64,000 nucleotides of DNA from Mucilaginibacter sp. MD40 (GTDB lineage: Bacteria > Bacteroidota > Bacteroidia > Sphingobacteriales > Sphingobacteriaceae): the NCBI RefSeq assembly GCF_002288635.1, contig NZ_NRSW01000001.1, positions 1,457,522 to 1,521,521 of the forward strand, given 5' to 3'. This document shows, one piece after another, positions 51,825 to 61,710 of the stretch. How positions within the stretch are numbered: position 1 is the stretch's first letter; the number at the start of each line of letters is the position of its first letter. A model generated the notes under the pieces. The model searched no databases and was not told the origin of the DNA. It worked only from the letters and a program-made list of their open reading frames with translations. The translations under genes and the position numbers were made by a program.

Positions 51825-53156
51825 ATGGGAAAAACTACTAAATATATTCTGATAGGCCTTGTAGCTCTTGTTGCCCTGTTATTTATTCTTAAGGCAGCCG
51901 GCATTATCGGTAAACCACAGCTTACGCAGGTTGCTGTTGAAAAGGCCGAAACGCGTGATATTAACGAAACTGTATCAGCCAGTGGTAAAATAAAGCCGCA
52001 TGTTGCCGTAAAGATAAGCCCCGAAGTATCCGGCGAGGTGGTAGAACTACCTATCAAGGAAGGCGATGTGGTTAAAAAAGGCCAGTTGCTATGCCGCATC
52101 CGCCCGGATATTTTAAAATCAGGTTTTGAGCGTGCTGTAGCTTCATACAATACCCAAAAAGCGAGTGTGGGTAACTCTATGCAAATGCTCAAACAATCTG
52201 AAGCTACGTTTGCCAACCAGGAGTCGGTTTATAAACGTAGCAAGGAGCTATTTGATAAAAAAGTATTAACCATTGCCGAATTTGATAAAGCCAGGGCCGA
52301 TTATGCCAGTGCCAAAGCTGCGTTGGAGGCCGCCCGCCAAAATGTAGTAGGTTCAAAATATGGTTTAGAGCAATCACAGGCTTCGGTTAAGGAAGCGTCT
52401 GATAACCTGGCTAAAACCACTATTTACGCCCCGGTTGATGGTGTGGTATCTAAACTTTCTATTGAAAAAGGCGAGCGCGTGTTGGGTACACAGCAATTCG
52501 CGGGTACCGAGATCATGACGATCTCTGACCTCAGCAAAATGGATGTAAATGTTGACGTGAACGAAAATGATATTAACAGGATAACGGTTGGTAACAAGGC
52601 ACAAATTGAGATCGACGCTTTCCAGGGAAAGAAATTTTCTGGTGAAGTAATTGAAATAGGTAGCTCCGCAAATGTGGTAGGTACCAACGCCGACCAGGTA
52701 ACCAATTTTACCGTTAAGGTACGTATCACCGCGCAATCATACATGGATCTGCTTAGAAAGAATGCCGAAAATCATTCTCCTTTCCGTCCGGGGCTTACTG
52801 CTACCGTAGATATCAATACCAATCATGTTAGAGCCCTTTCGGTACCTATCCAATCTGTTACCACACGTGAGGAGAAGAAGGCCGATGACAAAAAGAAAAA
52901 TGACGACGACGATAAAAAGACCGCTAACGATGCGCCTGCAAAAGAGTATGTGTATGTGTTGCAAGGTAACAAAGTAAAGCAGGTTGAGGTAAAGACGGGT
53001 ATACAGGATGATACTTATATTCAAATACTATCCGGTCTTAAAGGTGGCGAGGAAGTAGTTTCCGCACCATTCGCGGCTATCTCCAAAACCTTGAATGACG
53101 GAATGATGGTAGAAAAAGTAGATAAGGCAAAACTGTTTACCGATACTAAGAAATAA
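51825..53156 (+). CDS. periplasmic adaptor subunit (HlyD/MacA-like)
   Basis: The 443-aa protein has one N-terminal membrane helix (about 8-27), a lipoyl-like half-motif GEVVELPIKEGDVVKKGQLL, a coiled-coil hairpin (about 100-200), the second half KTTIYAPVDGVVSKLSIEKG and a beta-barrel end. A Lys/Asp-rich insertion (KKADDKKKNDDDDKKTANDA) sits near residue 350. Adaptors link an inner-membrane pump to TolC. No ABC or RND pump gene follows, only a terminator, so the partner must be elsewhere. Confidence 0.94.
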   Translation: MGKTTKYILIGLVALVALLFILKAAGIIGKPQLTQVAVEKAETRDINETVSASGKIKPHVAVKISPEVSGEVVELPIKEGDVVKKGQLLCRIRPDILKSGFERAVASYNTQKASVGNSMQMLKQSEATFANQESVYKRSKELFDKKVLTIAEFDKARADYASAKAALEAARQNVVGSKYGLEQSQASVKEASDNLAKTTIYAPVDGVVSKLSIEKGERVLGTQQFAGTEIMTISDLSKMDVNVDVNENDINRITVGNKAQIEIDAFQGKKFSGEVIEIGSSANVVGTNADQVTNFTVKVRITAQSYMDLLRKNAENHSPFRPGLTATVDINTNHVRALSVPIQSVTTREEKKADDKKKNDDDDKKTANDAPAKEYVYVLQGNKVKQVEVKTGIQDDTYIQILSGLKGGEEVVSAPFAAISKTLNDGMMVEKVDKAKLFTDTKK

Positions 53157-53173
53157 TTATTTAAGGAATTAAA

Positions 53174-53212
53174 GATAAAAGGACAAAGGACGAAAGACTT
53201 TGTCCTTTTATC
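53174..53212 (+). terminator. strong terminator of the efflux operon
   Basis: GATAAAAGGACAAAG and CTTTGTCCTTTTATC form a perfect 15-bp stem, then GTTTTT. It lies 18 bases after the adaptor stop. Confidence 0.9.
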
Positions 53213-53537
53213 GTTTTTAAATCTATGGTTGAATAAATTAATCCTTTAGGATCGCAAAATAATACAATCAAACTTTTTATGCTAAGACACGAAGCATCTA
53301 TCTGCGAAATAATCACTGATTGACAGATTCTTCACTGTCGCTTAGAATGACAATAACTTTTCTTCTTGTCGGTAAAAGCTTCGACGAAACAATCATCCCT
53401 CCACGCAATGAGCGGACCAACGTTGATTACAGCATTATCTTATGGCTCAACTTGCTTAATGACTAACAACCTCGTATAATTTCACTAATTTGCGGCACCG
53501 GTAAAACCAACAGCCGGAAGGGACATTAATTGCATCA
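53213..53537. other. intergenic stretch before gpsA
   Basis: No gene is seen. The middle (about 53,310-53,400) contains CTGTCGCTTAGAATGACA-like pieces that resemble decayed dispersed repeats. A promoter for gpsA is expected near the 3' end, but no clear box pair was identified. Confidence 0.4.
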
Positions 53538-54545
53538 ATGCTAAAGCAACTCAACAAAATTGCTGTAATTGGCGGTGGCAGCTGGGCCACAGCTAATATC
53601 AAAATGCTTACGGATAATACCATGCCTAAGGAGATTTCCTGGTGGATGCGTAATGCCGAGGCGGTAAACTATATCAAAAGCTTTCGTCATAATCCGCATT
53701 ATTTAAGTTCAGTCGAAATAAAAATACCGGCCGAGAATATCAGCACCGATCTTAAAACAATTATCAGCCATGCCGATTTTGTATTATTGAACGTGCCTGC
53801 TGCTTTTCTAAAAGAGGCGCTTAAGGATATTACTCCTGATGATCTTAAAGAAAAATATATCGTGTCGGCCATTAAAGGTATCGTGCCCGATGAGAACAAG
53901 ATCATCGGTGAGTTTCTGCACGAAAAGTACGAGGTACCTTTTCATCATATCCTCGTGTTAAGCGGCCCCTGCCATGCTGAAGAAGTGGCGCTCGAAAAAC
54001 TATCGTATCTTACTATTGCCTGCAAGGATACCGCATTGGCATCGGCGTTTGCCGGTATGTTAAGTACAAGATATATCAAAACAGTGGTGTCTGACGATAT
54101 TTATGGTACCGAATACGGTGCCGTACTGAAAAATATTTACGCGATAGCCAGTGGTATATGCCACGGAGTAGGCTATGGCGATAACTTCCAGTCGGTGTTG
54201 ATCTCTAATGCTATTCGCGAATTGGAGCGTTTTGTGGATGTGGTACATCCAATCGACCGCGATATTAAGGAATCGGCTTACCTGGGCGACCTCCTGGTAA
54301 CCGCTTATTCGCAGTTTAGCCGTAACCGTACCTTTGGTAATATGGTTGGGAAGGGCTACACTGTAAAGTCGGCCCAGTTGGAAATGAATATGATTGCCGA
54401 GGGGTATTATGCAGTAAATTGCCTACACGAGGTAAATAAACAATACAAGGTAGAAATGCCTATATGTGAGGCTGTTTACGCTATTTTGTACAAGAAAAGC
54501 CCACCTGCGCTTGAAATGCAAAAATTGGCAGAGAAATTGAGTTAG
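53538..54545 (+). CDS. gpsA: NAD(P)-dependent glycerol-3-phosphate dehydrogenase
   Basis: The 335-aa protein has the Rossmann motif GGGSWATA (12-19), the catalytic Lys in EYGAVLKNIYAIASGI and the downstream NRTFGNMVGKG. It reduces dihydroxyacetone phosphate to glycerol-3-phosphate for phospholipid synthesis. The length is normal. A secreted small protein gene follows 30 bases later. Confidence 0.95.
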   Translation: MLKQLNKIAVIGGGSWATANIKMLTDNTMPKEISWWMRNAEAVNYIKSFRHNPHYLSSVEIKIPAENISTDLKTIISHADFVLLNVPAAFLKEALKDITPDDLKEKYIVSAIKGIVPDENKIIGEFLHEKYEVPFHHILVLSGPCHAEEVALEKLSYLTIACKDTALASAFAGMLSTRYIKTVVSDDIYGTEYGAVLKNIYAIASGICHGVGYGDNFQSVLISNAIRELERFVDVVHPIDRDIKESAYLGDLLVTAYSQFSRNRTFGNMVGKGYTVKSAQLEMNMIAEGYYAVNCLHEVNKQYKVEMPICEAVYAILYKKSPPALEMQKLAEKLS

Positions 54546-54575
54546 CATATACATTAATTAATATGCTACCATATC

Positions 54576-54926
54576 ATGAAGAAACTATTTAAATCAGCCC
54601 TGTTTGCTGCCGCAGTATTCGCAGCATCATCGGCAATGGCACAAACACACAAGGATACTACTTTAGGGCAAAAAATAGGTCACACAGCAAAAAAAGGCTG
54701 GAGTGCTACCAAAAAAGCCGGTAAAGCTGTAGGTAACAAAACTGCTGAACTTGCTTCAAAAGGCGCATCAGCTGTGGCAGATAAAAAGTATGATGATAAA
54801 GTTGGCCCGCAAGGACAAACCATTTACATCGATAAGGATTCTAAATACTACTACGTAAACAAAAAAGGACATCATGTTTACGTATCAAAAGCAAGGTTAA
54901 AAAACAAACCTGCCGAAATGAAATAA
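54576..54926 (+). CDS. small secreted basic protein
   Basis: The 116-aa product has a signal peptide (MKKLFKSALFAAAVFAASSAMAQ) and a Lys/Gly/Ala-rich remainder with the repeat-like motifs AKKGWSATKKAGKAVGNKT and KYYYVNKKGHHVYVSKARL. It resembles small periplasmic Lys-rich proteins common in this group. The role is unknown. The terminator at 54,939 follows its stop. Confidence 0.72.
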   Translation: MKKLFKSALFAAAVFAASSAMAQTHKDTTLGQKIGHTAKKGWSATKKAGKAVGNKTAELASKGASAVADKKYDDKVGPQGQTIYIDKDSKYYYVNKKGHHVYVSKARLKNKPAEMK

Positions 54927-54938
54927 AAACTCAAAAAA

Positions 54939-54960
54939 GCATCCGCTACCAGGCGGATGC
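54939..54960 (+). terminator. rho-independent terminator
   Basis: GCATCCGC and GCGGATGC form an 8-bp stem with loop TACCAG, preceded by AAAAA and followed by TTTTT, so it may act on both strands. Confidence 0.88.
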
Positions 54961-54982
54961 TTTTTAATTACCTAATACCATA

Positions 54983-55309
54983 TTGAAAAAGTTCGCGCTC
55001 ATATTTGTACACCTGGCCGGCGCCTATATCTTAGGCATGAGTGCCTGCCATACCAACACCGCTAATAAAAAAGTACAAGGTAACTGGAAATCCAAAGACG
55101 GATCTATACTGCTTAAAATAACAGACAAGCAGTTTGTGATGGAAAATGATTCGCCGGTGCCCGAAGATTATTTTGTAAAAGGCGATACCATTTTTACTTC
55201 ATTTGAAGGCAACCAACCTTATACCAAGTTTGTAATTAAAAAACTTGCGGACCGTGAAATGAGCCTGATCATGCCTGATGATTCGGTTGCCATTGAGTTC
55301 TCAAAATAA
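54983..55309 (+). CDS. small putative lipoprotein
   Basis: The 108-aa product starts with TTG and has a hydrophobic front ending in a lipobox-like GMSAC (Cys22). Next comes a compact beta-rich domain with GNWKSKDGSILLKITDKQFV and KGDTIFTSFEGNQP. This resembles small lipocalin-like or copper-resistance-like lipoproteins of Bacteroidota without a firm family. The TTG start is chosen because no ATG lies near the front. Confidence 0.65.
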   Translation: MKKFALIFVHLAGAYILGMSACHTNTANKKVQGNWKSKDGSILLKITDKQFVMENDSPVPEDYFVKGDTIFTSFEGNQPYTKFVIKKLADREMSLIMPDDSVAIEFSK

Positions 55310-55312
55310 AAA

Positions 55313-55342
55313 AACCTCCCGGTGTATTACACACAGGAGGTT
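55313..55342 (-). terminator. rho-independent terminator after the helicase gene
   Basis: AACCTCC and GGAGGTT form a stem around a GTGT/ACAC inner hairpin. The minus strand is followed by a T run. It lies between the convergent lipoprotein and helicase genes. Confidence 0.75.
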
Positions 55343-55397
55343 CAAAAACAAAACTAAAACAATACCTTACGGCTGTTAAGCCGCAGGCACACTAAAA

Positions 55398-57236
55398 CTA
55401 AAATCTTCTGCGGCGCTCAGGGCGTTCTTCGCGGCGTTTACCACTAAAATCGCGGAAACCGCCTCCGTTGCTATTGGCACCGGCACCTGCAAAGCTTTTC
55501 TCGCGGCGTTCGCCACCTTCGCGTCTGTCGCCACGGTAACCTCCTTCGCGTTTCTGGTAGCCACCTTCTCTGCGACCACCGCCACCGCCACGGTTGCTGC
55601 TAACGCCTTCGCCTGAAATTTCTATACGAACCGGACGTCCTTTAAAGTCTATACCTTTAAAGTTGTTCATCACATTGTCAACATCAGCGTTAACTACTTC
55701 GAAGAAAGAGTAAACACCTTTAACGTCTATTTTACCAACGTTACGGCCGCTTATTTTGGCATTGTTGCAAATGTAACCCAGCAATTCGCCTCGGCTAAAC
55801 TCATCTACACTGCCCAGGTTAATAAACAGACGGGTGTATTCCGAACGCATGCCATCGCGGTTAAAGCGATCGCCTTGCGCGCCTTCTCTGCTGCGGAAAT
55901 CATCAGCAGGGGCGTTCAAGTCTGGTGCATTCTGGTAATATTCCAGGAAGCGGTTAAACTCAAGCGATGCAAAGCGTTTGATCACTTCTTCCTTGCTCAG
56001 TTCAGCAAATTCATCCATTATACGCGGGATGTATTGCTCAATCTGCGATTCGTTAACCTCAACATTGTGTACTTTATGTACCAGTGCAAAAAGTTGTTTT
56101 TCGCAAACATCAAAGCCTGTAGGTATTTCAGCTTTAACAAACTTTTTACCTATAACGCGCTCAATCTGGCGTATTTTGCCTAATTCTTTACTGTTAACAA
56201 TAGAGATAGAAACACCGGTTTTACCTGCACGTGCCGTACGGCCGCTACGGTGGGTGTAGTTCTCAATTTCATCAGGTAAAGAATAGTTGATAACGTGTGT
56301 AACATCGTTAACATCAATACCACGTGCGGCAACGTCAGTAGCAATTAACAATTGCAGGCTGCGCTCGCGGTAGCGTTTCATTACCTTATCGCGTTGTTGT
56401 TGTGAAAGGTCGCCGTGTAAAGAGTCGGCATTGTAACCGTCTTTTATCAGCGCCTCTGCAATTTCCTGGGTTTCTATTTTGGTACGGCAGAAAACGATAC
56501 CAAATATCTCAGGGTTATTGTCAACAATGCGTTTAAAGGCAGCATATTTATCACGTGCACGTACTACATAGTACTCATGCTCGATATTTTGGTTGCCTGT
56601 GTTTTTAGTACCCATGGTTAACTCAAAAGGGTTATCCATGTATTTTTTAGCAATTCTTCTTACCTCTGCAGGCATAGTGGCCGAAAACAGCCAGGTCTTT
56701 TTCTCGTCGGGAGTGGTTGATAAAATATTGTCAATATCTTCCTGGAAGCCCATGTTGAGCATCTCATCAGCCTCGTCTAAAACAACATATTTAACCTGCG
56801 AAAAGTCTATCGCCTTACGGTTAATAATGTCCAGCATACGGCCAGGTGTAGCCACAACGATCTGCACACCACGACGAATTTGACGCAGTTGATCGCTGAT
56901 GCTTGCACCGCCATAAACGGCAACAACATGTACGTTGTTCATTTTTTTGGCGTAGTTGTTAATGTCGTTCGTGATCTGTAAACAAAGTTCACGAGTTGGG
57001 CATAAAACAAGCGCCTGCGGATGATTTTCTTCGAAATCTAATAGTTCTAATAACGGCAGTCCAAAAGCAGCTGTTTTACCGGTCCCGGTTTGGGCTAATC
57101 CGACAAAATCGTTGCTGCCTGTTAACAATACCGGGATTGACTGTTCCTGGATTGGAGTAGGATTTTCAAATCCTAATTCAGAGATGGCATTAACAATATC
57201 ATGACGGATTCCCAGTTCAATAAATGGGTTGTTCAT
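55398..57236 (-). CDS. DEAD-box ATP-dependent RNA helicase
   Basis: The 612-aa protein has the Q motif NPTPIQEQSIPVLL, Walker A AQTGTGKT (48-55), VVATPGR, DEAD (154-157), SATMP, ARGID and HRSGRTARAG. A DbpA-type RNA-binding domain (about 465-545) and an Arg/Gly-rich tail (546-612) complete it. This makes it DeaD/CsdA-like, acting in RNA and ribosome remodelling. The tail's RGG repeats are low-complexity and explain antisense open frames there. Confidence 0.95.
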   Translation of the reverse strand: MNNPFIELGIRHDIVNAISELGFENPTPIQEQSIPVLLTGSNDFVGLAQTGTGKTAAFGLPLLELLDFEENHPQALVLCPTRELCLQITNDINNYAKKMNNVHVVAVYGGASISDQLRQIRRGVQIVVATPGRMLDIINRKAIDFSQVKYVVLDEADEMLNMGFQEDIDNILSTTPDEKKTWLFSATMPAEVRRIAKKYMDNPFELTMGTKNTGNQNIEHEYYVVRARDKYAAFKRIVDNNPEIFGIVFCRTKIETQEIAEALIKDGYNADSLHGDLSQQQRDKVMKRYRERSLQLLIATDVAARGIDVNDVTHVINYSLPDEIENYTHRSGRTARAGKTGVSISIVNSKELGKIRQIERVIGKKFVKAEIPTGFDVCEKQLFALVHKVHNVEVNESQIEQYIPRIMDEFAELSKEEVIKRFASLEFNRFLEYYQNAPDLNAPADDFRSREGAQGDRFNRDGMRSEYTRLFINLGSVDEFSRGELLGYICNNAKISGRNVGKIDVKGVYSFFEVVNADVDNVMNNFKGIDFKGRPVRIEISGEGVSSNRGGGGGRREGGYQKREGGYRGDRREGGERREKSFAGAGANSNGGGFRDFSGKRREERPERRRRF

Positions 57237-57396
57237 GAATTAAAATAACGAATTTGGCAACATCGCCAAATCGGGGGCAAAGGTACGTTTAATATTTGGT
57301 AATTCAAATATTGACCCTAATTTTATCAATGATGACTTTGCTGTGGCAGTATACGCTAATAAAATTCAGAAAATCAGTCAGATATCATCTGTATGA

Positions 57397-58191
57397 TTAG
57401 ATGACCTGCAGGTTATGCCCGGTCATGTAAAGGATGATGATGATACCACCTACCAGAATGCGGTACCAGCCAAATAGCTTAAAGCCCCGTTTTTCTAAGA
57501 AAGTGATGAATGTTTTTATGGCTAATAATGCCACTATAAAGGCTATGGCATTACCTACAGCTAACAGCTTAATTTCTTCGCCTGTAAAGCGGTGCCCTTC
57601 TTTGTAAAAGTCGTAAAGCTTTTTGCCGGTAGCAGCAAACATAGTGGGTACCGCCAGGAAAAAGGAGAACTCCGCGGCGGCTTTGCGGCTAAGCTTCTGG
57701 GCCATACCGCCAACAATAGTAGCTGCCGAGCGTGATGTACCCGGAATCATGGCCAGGCACTGGAACAGGCCTATTTTAAAGGCGGTTGGATAGTTAATGG
57801 CTTTTTCTTCTTTTACATCAGACTGGTTAAACCACTTGTCTACAAATAATAAAATAATACCCCCAATAAATAAGGTTATACCTACAGTAAGCGCGCTTTC
57901 TAACAAAGCATCTATCTTTTTGCTGAAAAGTAAACCGAAAATGGCTGCCGGTATAAAAGCAACTATAAGCTTAAAATAAAAATCGAGCGACTGAAAAAAT
58001 CGTTTCCAGTATAATATAATGACCGAAAGGATGGCGCCTAATTGTATGGCAACAGTAAACAGTTTAACAAAGTCATCGGCAGCTATGCCCATAACAGATG
58101 ATGCGATGATCATGTGCCCGGTAGAAGATACAGGCAAAAACTCGGTTAGTCCTTCAATTATGGCAAGGACTATTACGTGTATAATATTCAT
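57397..58191 (-). CDS. uppP: undecaprenyl-diphosphate phosphatase
   Basis: The 264-aa polytopic protein has the family motifs [15 protein letters not shown] (13-27) and [10 protein letters not shown]. It recycles undecaprenyl pyrophosphate, the lipid carrier of cell-wall synthesis, and can give bacitracin tolerance. Its ATG overlaps the stop of the DUF3098 gene (TAATG), implying translational coupling. Confidence 0.97.
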   Translation of the reverse strand: MNIIHVIVLAIIEGLTEFLPVSSTGHMIIASSVMGIAADDFVKLFTVAIQLGAILSVIILYWKRFFQSLDFYFKLIVAFIPAAIFGLLFSKKIDALLESALTVGITLFIGGIILLFVDKWFNQSDVKEEKAINYPTAFKIGLFQCLAMIPGTSRSAATIVGGMAQKLSRKAAAEFSFFLAVPTMFAATGKKLYDFYKEGHRFTGEEIKLLAVGNAIAFIVALLAIKTFITFLEKRGFKLFGWYRILVGGIIIILYMTGHNLQVI

Positions 58192-58469
58192 TACTTAGCG
58201 GCTGGCTTTTTCAGTATAGCATAAAAACCAATGCCGAAGCCGGTTAAAACTACGATAGGGGCTATTACAATTTTGGTAGTGCTGTAGATGTCGGTTGTGC
58301 CGCTCATTAATACAAACCCAAATGCGACCACCGCGATGGCGATGATCAGCCACATGTAATTGTCTTTGCCAAATACAAATTGCGCCGGTATAGTGTTCAC
58401 AGGTGCTTCGGTGCTTTTAGCCGCAGATGTTGCCGCTTTGCCTGTTGTTTTTGTTTCTCTTAGTGCCAT
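58191..58469 (-). CDS. DUF3098 membrane protein
   Basis: The 92-aa protein has two membrane helices (about 37-55 and 65-85) and a Thr/Ala-rich front. Its [20 protein letters not shown] stretch is typical of DUF3098 proteins, which often lie between ftsX and uppP in Bacteroidota. Function is unknown. Its stop overlaps the uppP start by one base. Confidence 0.92.
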   Translation of the reverse strand: MALRETKTTGKAATSAAKSTEAPVNTIPAQFVFGKDNYMWLIIAIAVVAFGFVLMSGTTDIYSTTKIVIAPIVVLTGFGIGFYAILKKPAAK

Positions 58470-58543
58470 TTTTTAATGAGTGAATGATTAAAGGTGTAAG
58501 TGAGCGAGAGGTTGCAAGAGCTAATGACTCAATGACCCAATGA

Positions 58544-59422
58544 CTACCTGTATAGATCGTATATTTTTAAACGTAAAAACTTGTTAACTGCCAAAAATGT
58601 ACTGAAGCCTGATATAAAAATGCCGATAGCTACCACGGCCAAAAACACAAAACCGAACTCGGCAGGGCTTTGGAGTATCACCAGATCAGGTATTTGCTGG
58701 TTGGCAAAATACAGCGTACCGATAAGGATAATAATAGCGATAAGCGCCCCTAACAGACCATGCCATATGCCATACAATAGAAAAGGCTTACGTATAAAGC
58801 CCTTTGTAGCCCCAACCAACTGCATTGATTTAATGAGGAAACGCTGGGAATAAATAGCCAGCCGTATGGTATTATTGATGAGTGCTACAGACAGTATCAC
58901 AAATATGCCGGCAAATACGATGATGATTAAACTAATAGAGGTGATGTTGGCATTCATTTGGTCAACCAACGACTGCTGGTATTTTACCTCTTTTACCAGT
59001 GGGTTTTTCATCAGTTCGGCCTTAAATTTATCTATACCGGCATTGTTCGCATAATCAGCTTTCAAGTAAATATCCAGCGACTGCGATAATGGGTTGTAAC
59101 CAAGGAATTTAACAAAGTCCTCACCCAGGTCTTTTTGCAGGTTACGGGCTGCAAGTTCCTTGCTCACATACTGGGTTTGCTTAACCATAGGGTTGGCATC
59201 CAGTTGTTTTTGTAATTGCAGCACATCGGTCTCATGCGCCGAATCGTCCATAAAGATATTCAGTACAATGTTTTCCTTTACATAGCGCGACAGGTTGTTG
59301 GCGTGTACCAGTATCAGCCCCAGCAAGCCTATCATCAATAGAACCATAGCTATACCGAAAACGGTAGATATATATATCGTTTTGGTTTTCTTTGCCGACG
59401 CGCTTGCTTCAAATTCTTCCAT
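58544..59422 (-). CDS. ftsX: cell division protein FtsX (permease)
   Basis: About 292 aa from ATG 59,422. An upstream ATG at 59,470 would add 16 residues not found in the family, whereas MEEFEASASAKKTKTIYIST is a typical start. It has one helix near residue 23, a periplasmic loop (about 50-150) and three C-terminal helices. FtsX with FtsE activates peptidoglycan hydrolases at division. No ftsE gene is adjacent here. It heads the ftsX-DUF3098-uppP operon. Confidence 0.93.
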   Translation of the reverse strand: MEEFEASASAKKTKTIYISTVFGIAMVLLMIGLLGLILVHANNLSRYVKENIVLNIFMDDSAHETDVLQLQKQLDANPMVKQTQYVSKELAARNLQKDLGEDFVKFLGYNPLSQSLDIYLKADYANNAGIDKFKAELMKNPLVKEVKYQQSLVDQMNANITSISLIIIVFAGIFVILSVALINNTIRLAIYSQRFLIKSMQLVGATKGFIRKPFLLYGIWHGLLGALIAIIILIGTLYFANQQIPDLVILQSPAEFGFVFLAVVAIGIFISGFSTFLAVNKFLRLKIYDLYR

Positions 59423-59591
59423 GTGCACTTGTAGATATGAGTTTAGACGTAAGCCATGAGCAGGGCTCATTTAGCTTACACCAGGTTCTATAGTTTGCGA
59501 AATTAACAAACCAGCCATAAAGGTAAAAGTTTCCGCTTCAATATTAACAATAATTAACTAAGTGCTTGTTAGGCCATAGCCGTTTAATGGT

Positions 59592-61670
59592 TCAGATCCG
59601 CAAACTGGCACCAAAAAAGTAATTGCGTGGCGGTGCGGGGTTAAAGTAACGGTTCCCTACTGCGTTTAGGTCGTTTCCTAAACTATAGCGTTGGTTTAGC
59701 AGGTTATCGGCGCCGGTATACAGCTCCAGCATTGTGGTATGTGTAAGCCGGGTTTGCCATGACACCTTTGCCTGCAGCAAATGGTATTTTTGGGCGTAAA
59801 CCGAATTGGCATCATTTAGCGGAATGCCTGATGTATAATTATGCTGCACAAAAGCAGCTAAACGGTAAGGGAGTAATACCTGTACAGATGATACAATTAC
59901 CTCACGTGGCACACCTGTTAAGCGGTTCCCTGAGTAATTATTACCGGCTGCCTGGTAATTGCCGAACGTAAACCGGCTAATAGTGACAGCCGTATTTACC
60001 TGCAAACCCCGCAAAAAGCCGCTGTTTTTCTTCCTGATGAGCCAGTCGGTAAAGGCCAGCTCGAATCCCGGCTGGTTAGTGCCCCCGGCGTTAATGTAAT
60101 ATTCAGTTTCGTTGGGGTTGAGTTGCCGAACGATGGCATTATGCAGTTTGTAATAAAAAACAGAAGCATCAAGTATCAAGCTTTCATCAAAGTTGCGCAG
60201 CCTGAACCCGGTTTCGTAGTTCCAGCCGGTTTGTGCCTGTAAAGCGGTGTTGATAATATTATCAGTAGGGCGGACTTCGGCGGTGGTGGGCGTTGAATAA
60301 CCCCTGCTAACGGAAGCCCTCCATATGAAATTATGGGCAAGTTCATAAGAAAGCGCCAGCCTGGGCATCAATACCGGGTTAAAATTGCGGTTGGTAAAGT
60401 CGGCTTCGTTAAGCGGTTGCAGGTTGCGGAATTTGTAACCGTAATAGTTTATACTGGCCGCGGCTTCGGCGTGCAGGCGTTTAAATATATCGGCGGCGTA
60501 ACGCGCGAAAAAAAAATGCTGGCCGGTATTGATCTTATCTATTTTCTGAACTGCGCCTTTTTCGCCTCCGTTGTTATCGTAGTTACTGATCTGCGAATTG
60601 GTTTGCTGCCATTCCAGCCCCAGGTTTACTTTCCAGTCGAAATTTTCCCTGGCAATGGCTGATAGAGTGAAGTAACTGCGTATACCCAACGTGTTTTCGG
60701 CCCTTTGTTCATAGTTGGTTATAAAGGGGTTGGCGAAATCTACATGGTTACCATAAACAGCTAATACATTCCGTATCCTGTTGCTTAACGCAGCGTCGTT
60801 CACCAGGCCGCCCCACAGTAACTTGGTGTTGATACCAATGTGCTGATCAATGGCTCCGGGCAGAGTTGCCGTAGGCAGGCGCGCCGAGCGTGGATCGGCC
60901 AGCATTTGGTTGTAGGTTAGCCCTCCGGGTGTTTGGTAATCCAGGTCGGCATACAAGGCTGTGGCCTTTAATTCGCTGTTGCCGGCATAGCGGTAGGCAT
61001 CCGATGCTTGCATATAAAGGCGGTGCATCCGGCTGTTTTGCCTGTACCCATCGTAATTCTGGTAGGATTGATTAAAGCTAAACCGATTGTTGCCTGTTAC
61101 CTTTTGCAATGATACTTTTTGATGAAAAAGCCCGTAAGAGCCGCCATTGATACCGGCGTTTAAAAAGTTGCTGTCTGCACGGTTAACGGTATTTAGTAAT
61201 ACTACCCCGCCCGAGTTTGCCCCGAACAAGCTGCCATCCGGCCCTTTAAGTATCTCGATATGCCTGATGTTTGCGATATCTATGGCATTAAGATAAGTGT
61301 TCCCGCCGGCATCGGTAAGCGGGATGTCATCAAAATATATTTTTACGTCGCGTATGCCGAAGGGAGAGCGGAGCAGGCTGCCTCGTATACTAAGCCGGTA
61401 GCTGCCCGGTGAGCGTTCCTCTGCCCTAAGGCCGGGCAGAGTGTTGAGTGCGGTAACAAATGAATTATCGGGCTGCAGCCTGAGCTGCGGGGTACCCAAT
61501 ACGCTAACAGACGCAGGTATAATAATAGCTGGCCGCTGGCTCAAATAACCATGCACGGTAACCGGCGCCAGTTGGCGTGCAGTATCCGGACCGGATGATT
61601 TTACTGTTTGTGCCGATAAAGTTAGATGGGCGGCCAGAAAAAATAATATAGCCTGAACATGTTTTTTCAT
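59592..61670 (-). CDS. TonB-dependent receptor
   Basis: The 692-aa protein has a signal peptide (MKKHVQAILFFLAAHLTLSA), a plug domain (about 32-160, with RLSIRGSLLRSPFGIRDVKI and DDIPLTDAGG) and a 22-strand-like beta-barrel to the end. The N-terminal carboxypeptidase-like domain of SusC proteins is absent, so it is a classic receptor for a metal complex or small molecule. The sugar dehydrogenase gene lies 40 bases upstream on the same strand. Confidence 0.94.
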   Translation of the reverse strand: MKKHVQAILFFLAAHLTLSAQTVKSSGPDTARQLAPVTVHGYLSQRPAIIIPASVSVLGTPQLRLQPDNSFVTALNTLPGLRAEERSPGSYRLSIRGSLLRSPFGIRDVKIYFDDIPLTDAGGNTYLNAIDIANIRHIEILKGPDGSLFGANSGGVVLLNTVNRADSNFLNAGINGGSYGLFHQKVSLQKVTGNNRFSFNQSYQNYDGYRQNSRMHRLYMQASDAYRYAGNSELKATALYADLDYQTPGGLTYNQMLADPRSARLPTATLPGAIDQHIGINTKLLWGGLVNDAALSNRIRNVLAVYGNHVDFANPFITNYEQRAENTLGIRSYFTLSAIARENFDWKVNLGLEWQQTNSQISNYDNNGGEKGAVQKIDKINTGQHFFFARYAADIFKRLHAEAAASINYYGYKFRNLQPLNEADFTNRNFNPVLMPRLALSYELAHNFIWRASVSRGYSTPTTAEVRPTDNIINTALQAQTGWNYETGFRLRNFDESLILDASVFYYKLHNAIVRQLNPNETEYYINAGGTNQPGFELAFTDWLIRKKNSGFLRGLQVNTAVTISRFTFGNYQAAGNNYSGNRLTGVPREVIVSSVQVLLPYRLAAFVQHNYTSGIPLNDANSVYAQKYHLLQAKVSWQTRLTHTTMLELYTGADNLLNQRYSLGNDLNAVGNRYFNPAPPRNYFFGASLRI

Positions 61671-61710
61671 GTGCCGCTAAGCTAACTAAAAAAGATTTTG
61701 TTGGCAGCTA

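Noticed and set aside
55376-55591. Ala/Val-rich open frame at the end of the helicase gene
   Set aside because: It is a shadow of the Arg/Gly-rich coding tail in another frame, caused by the repetitive codons.
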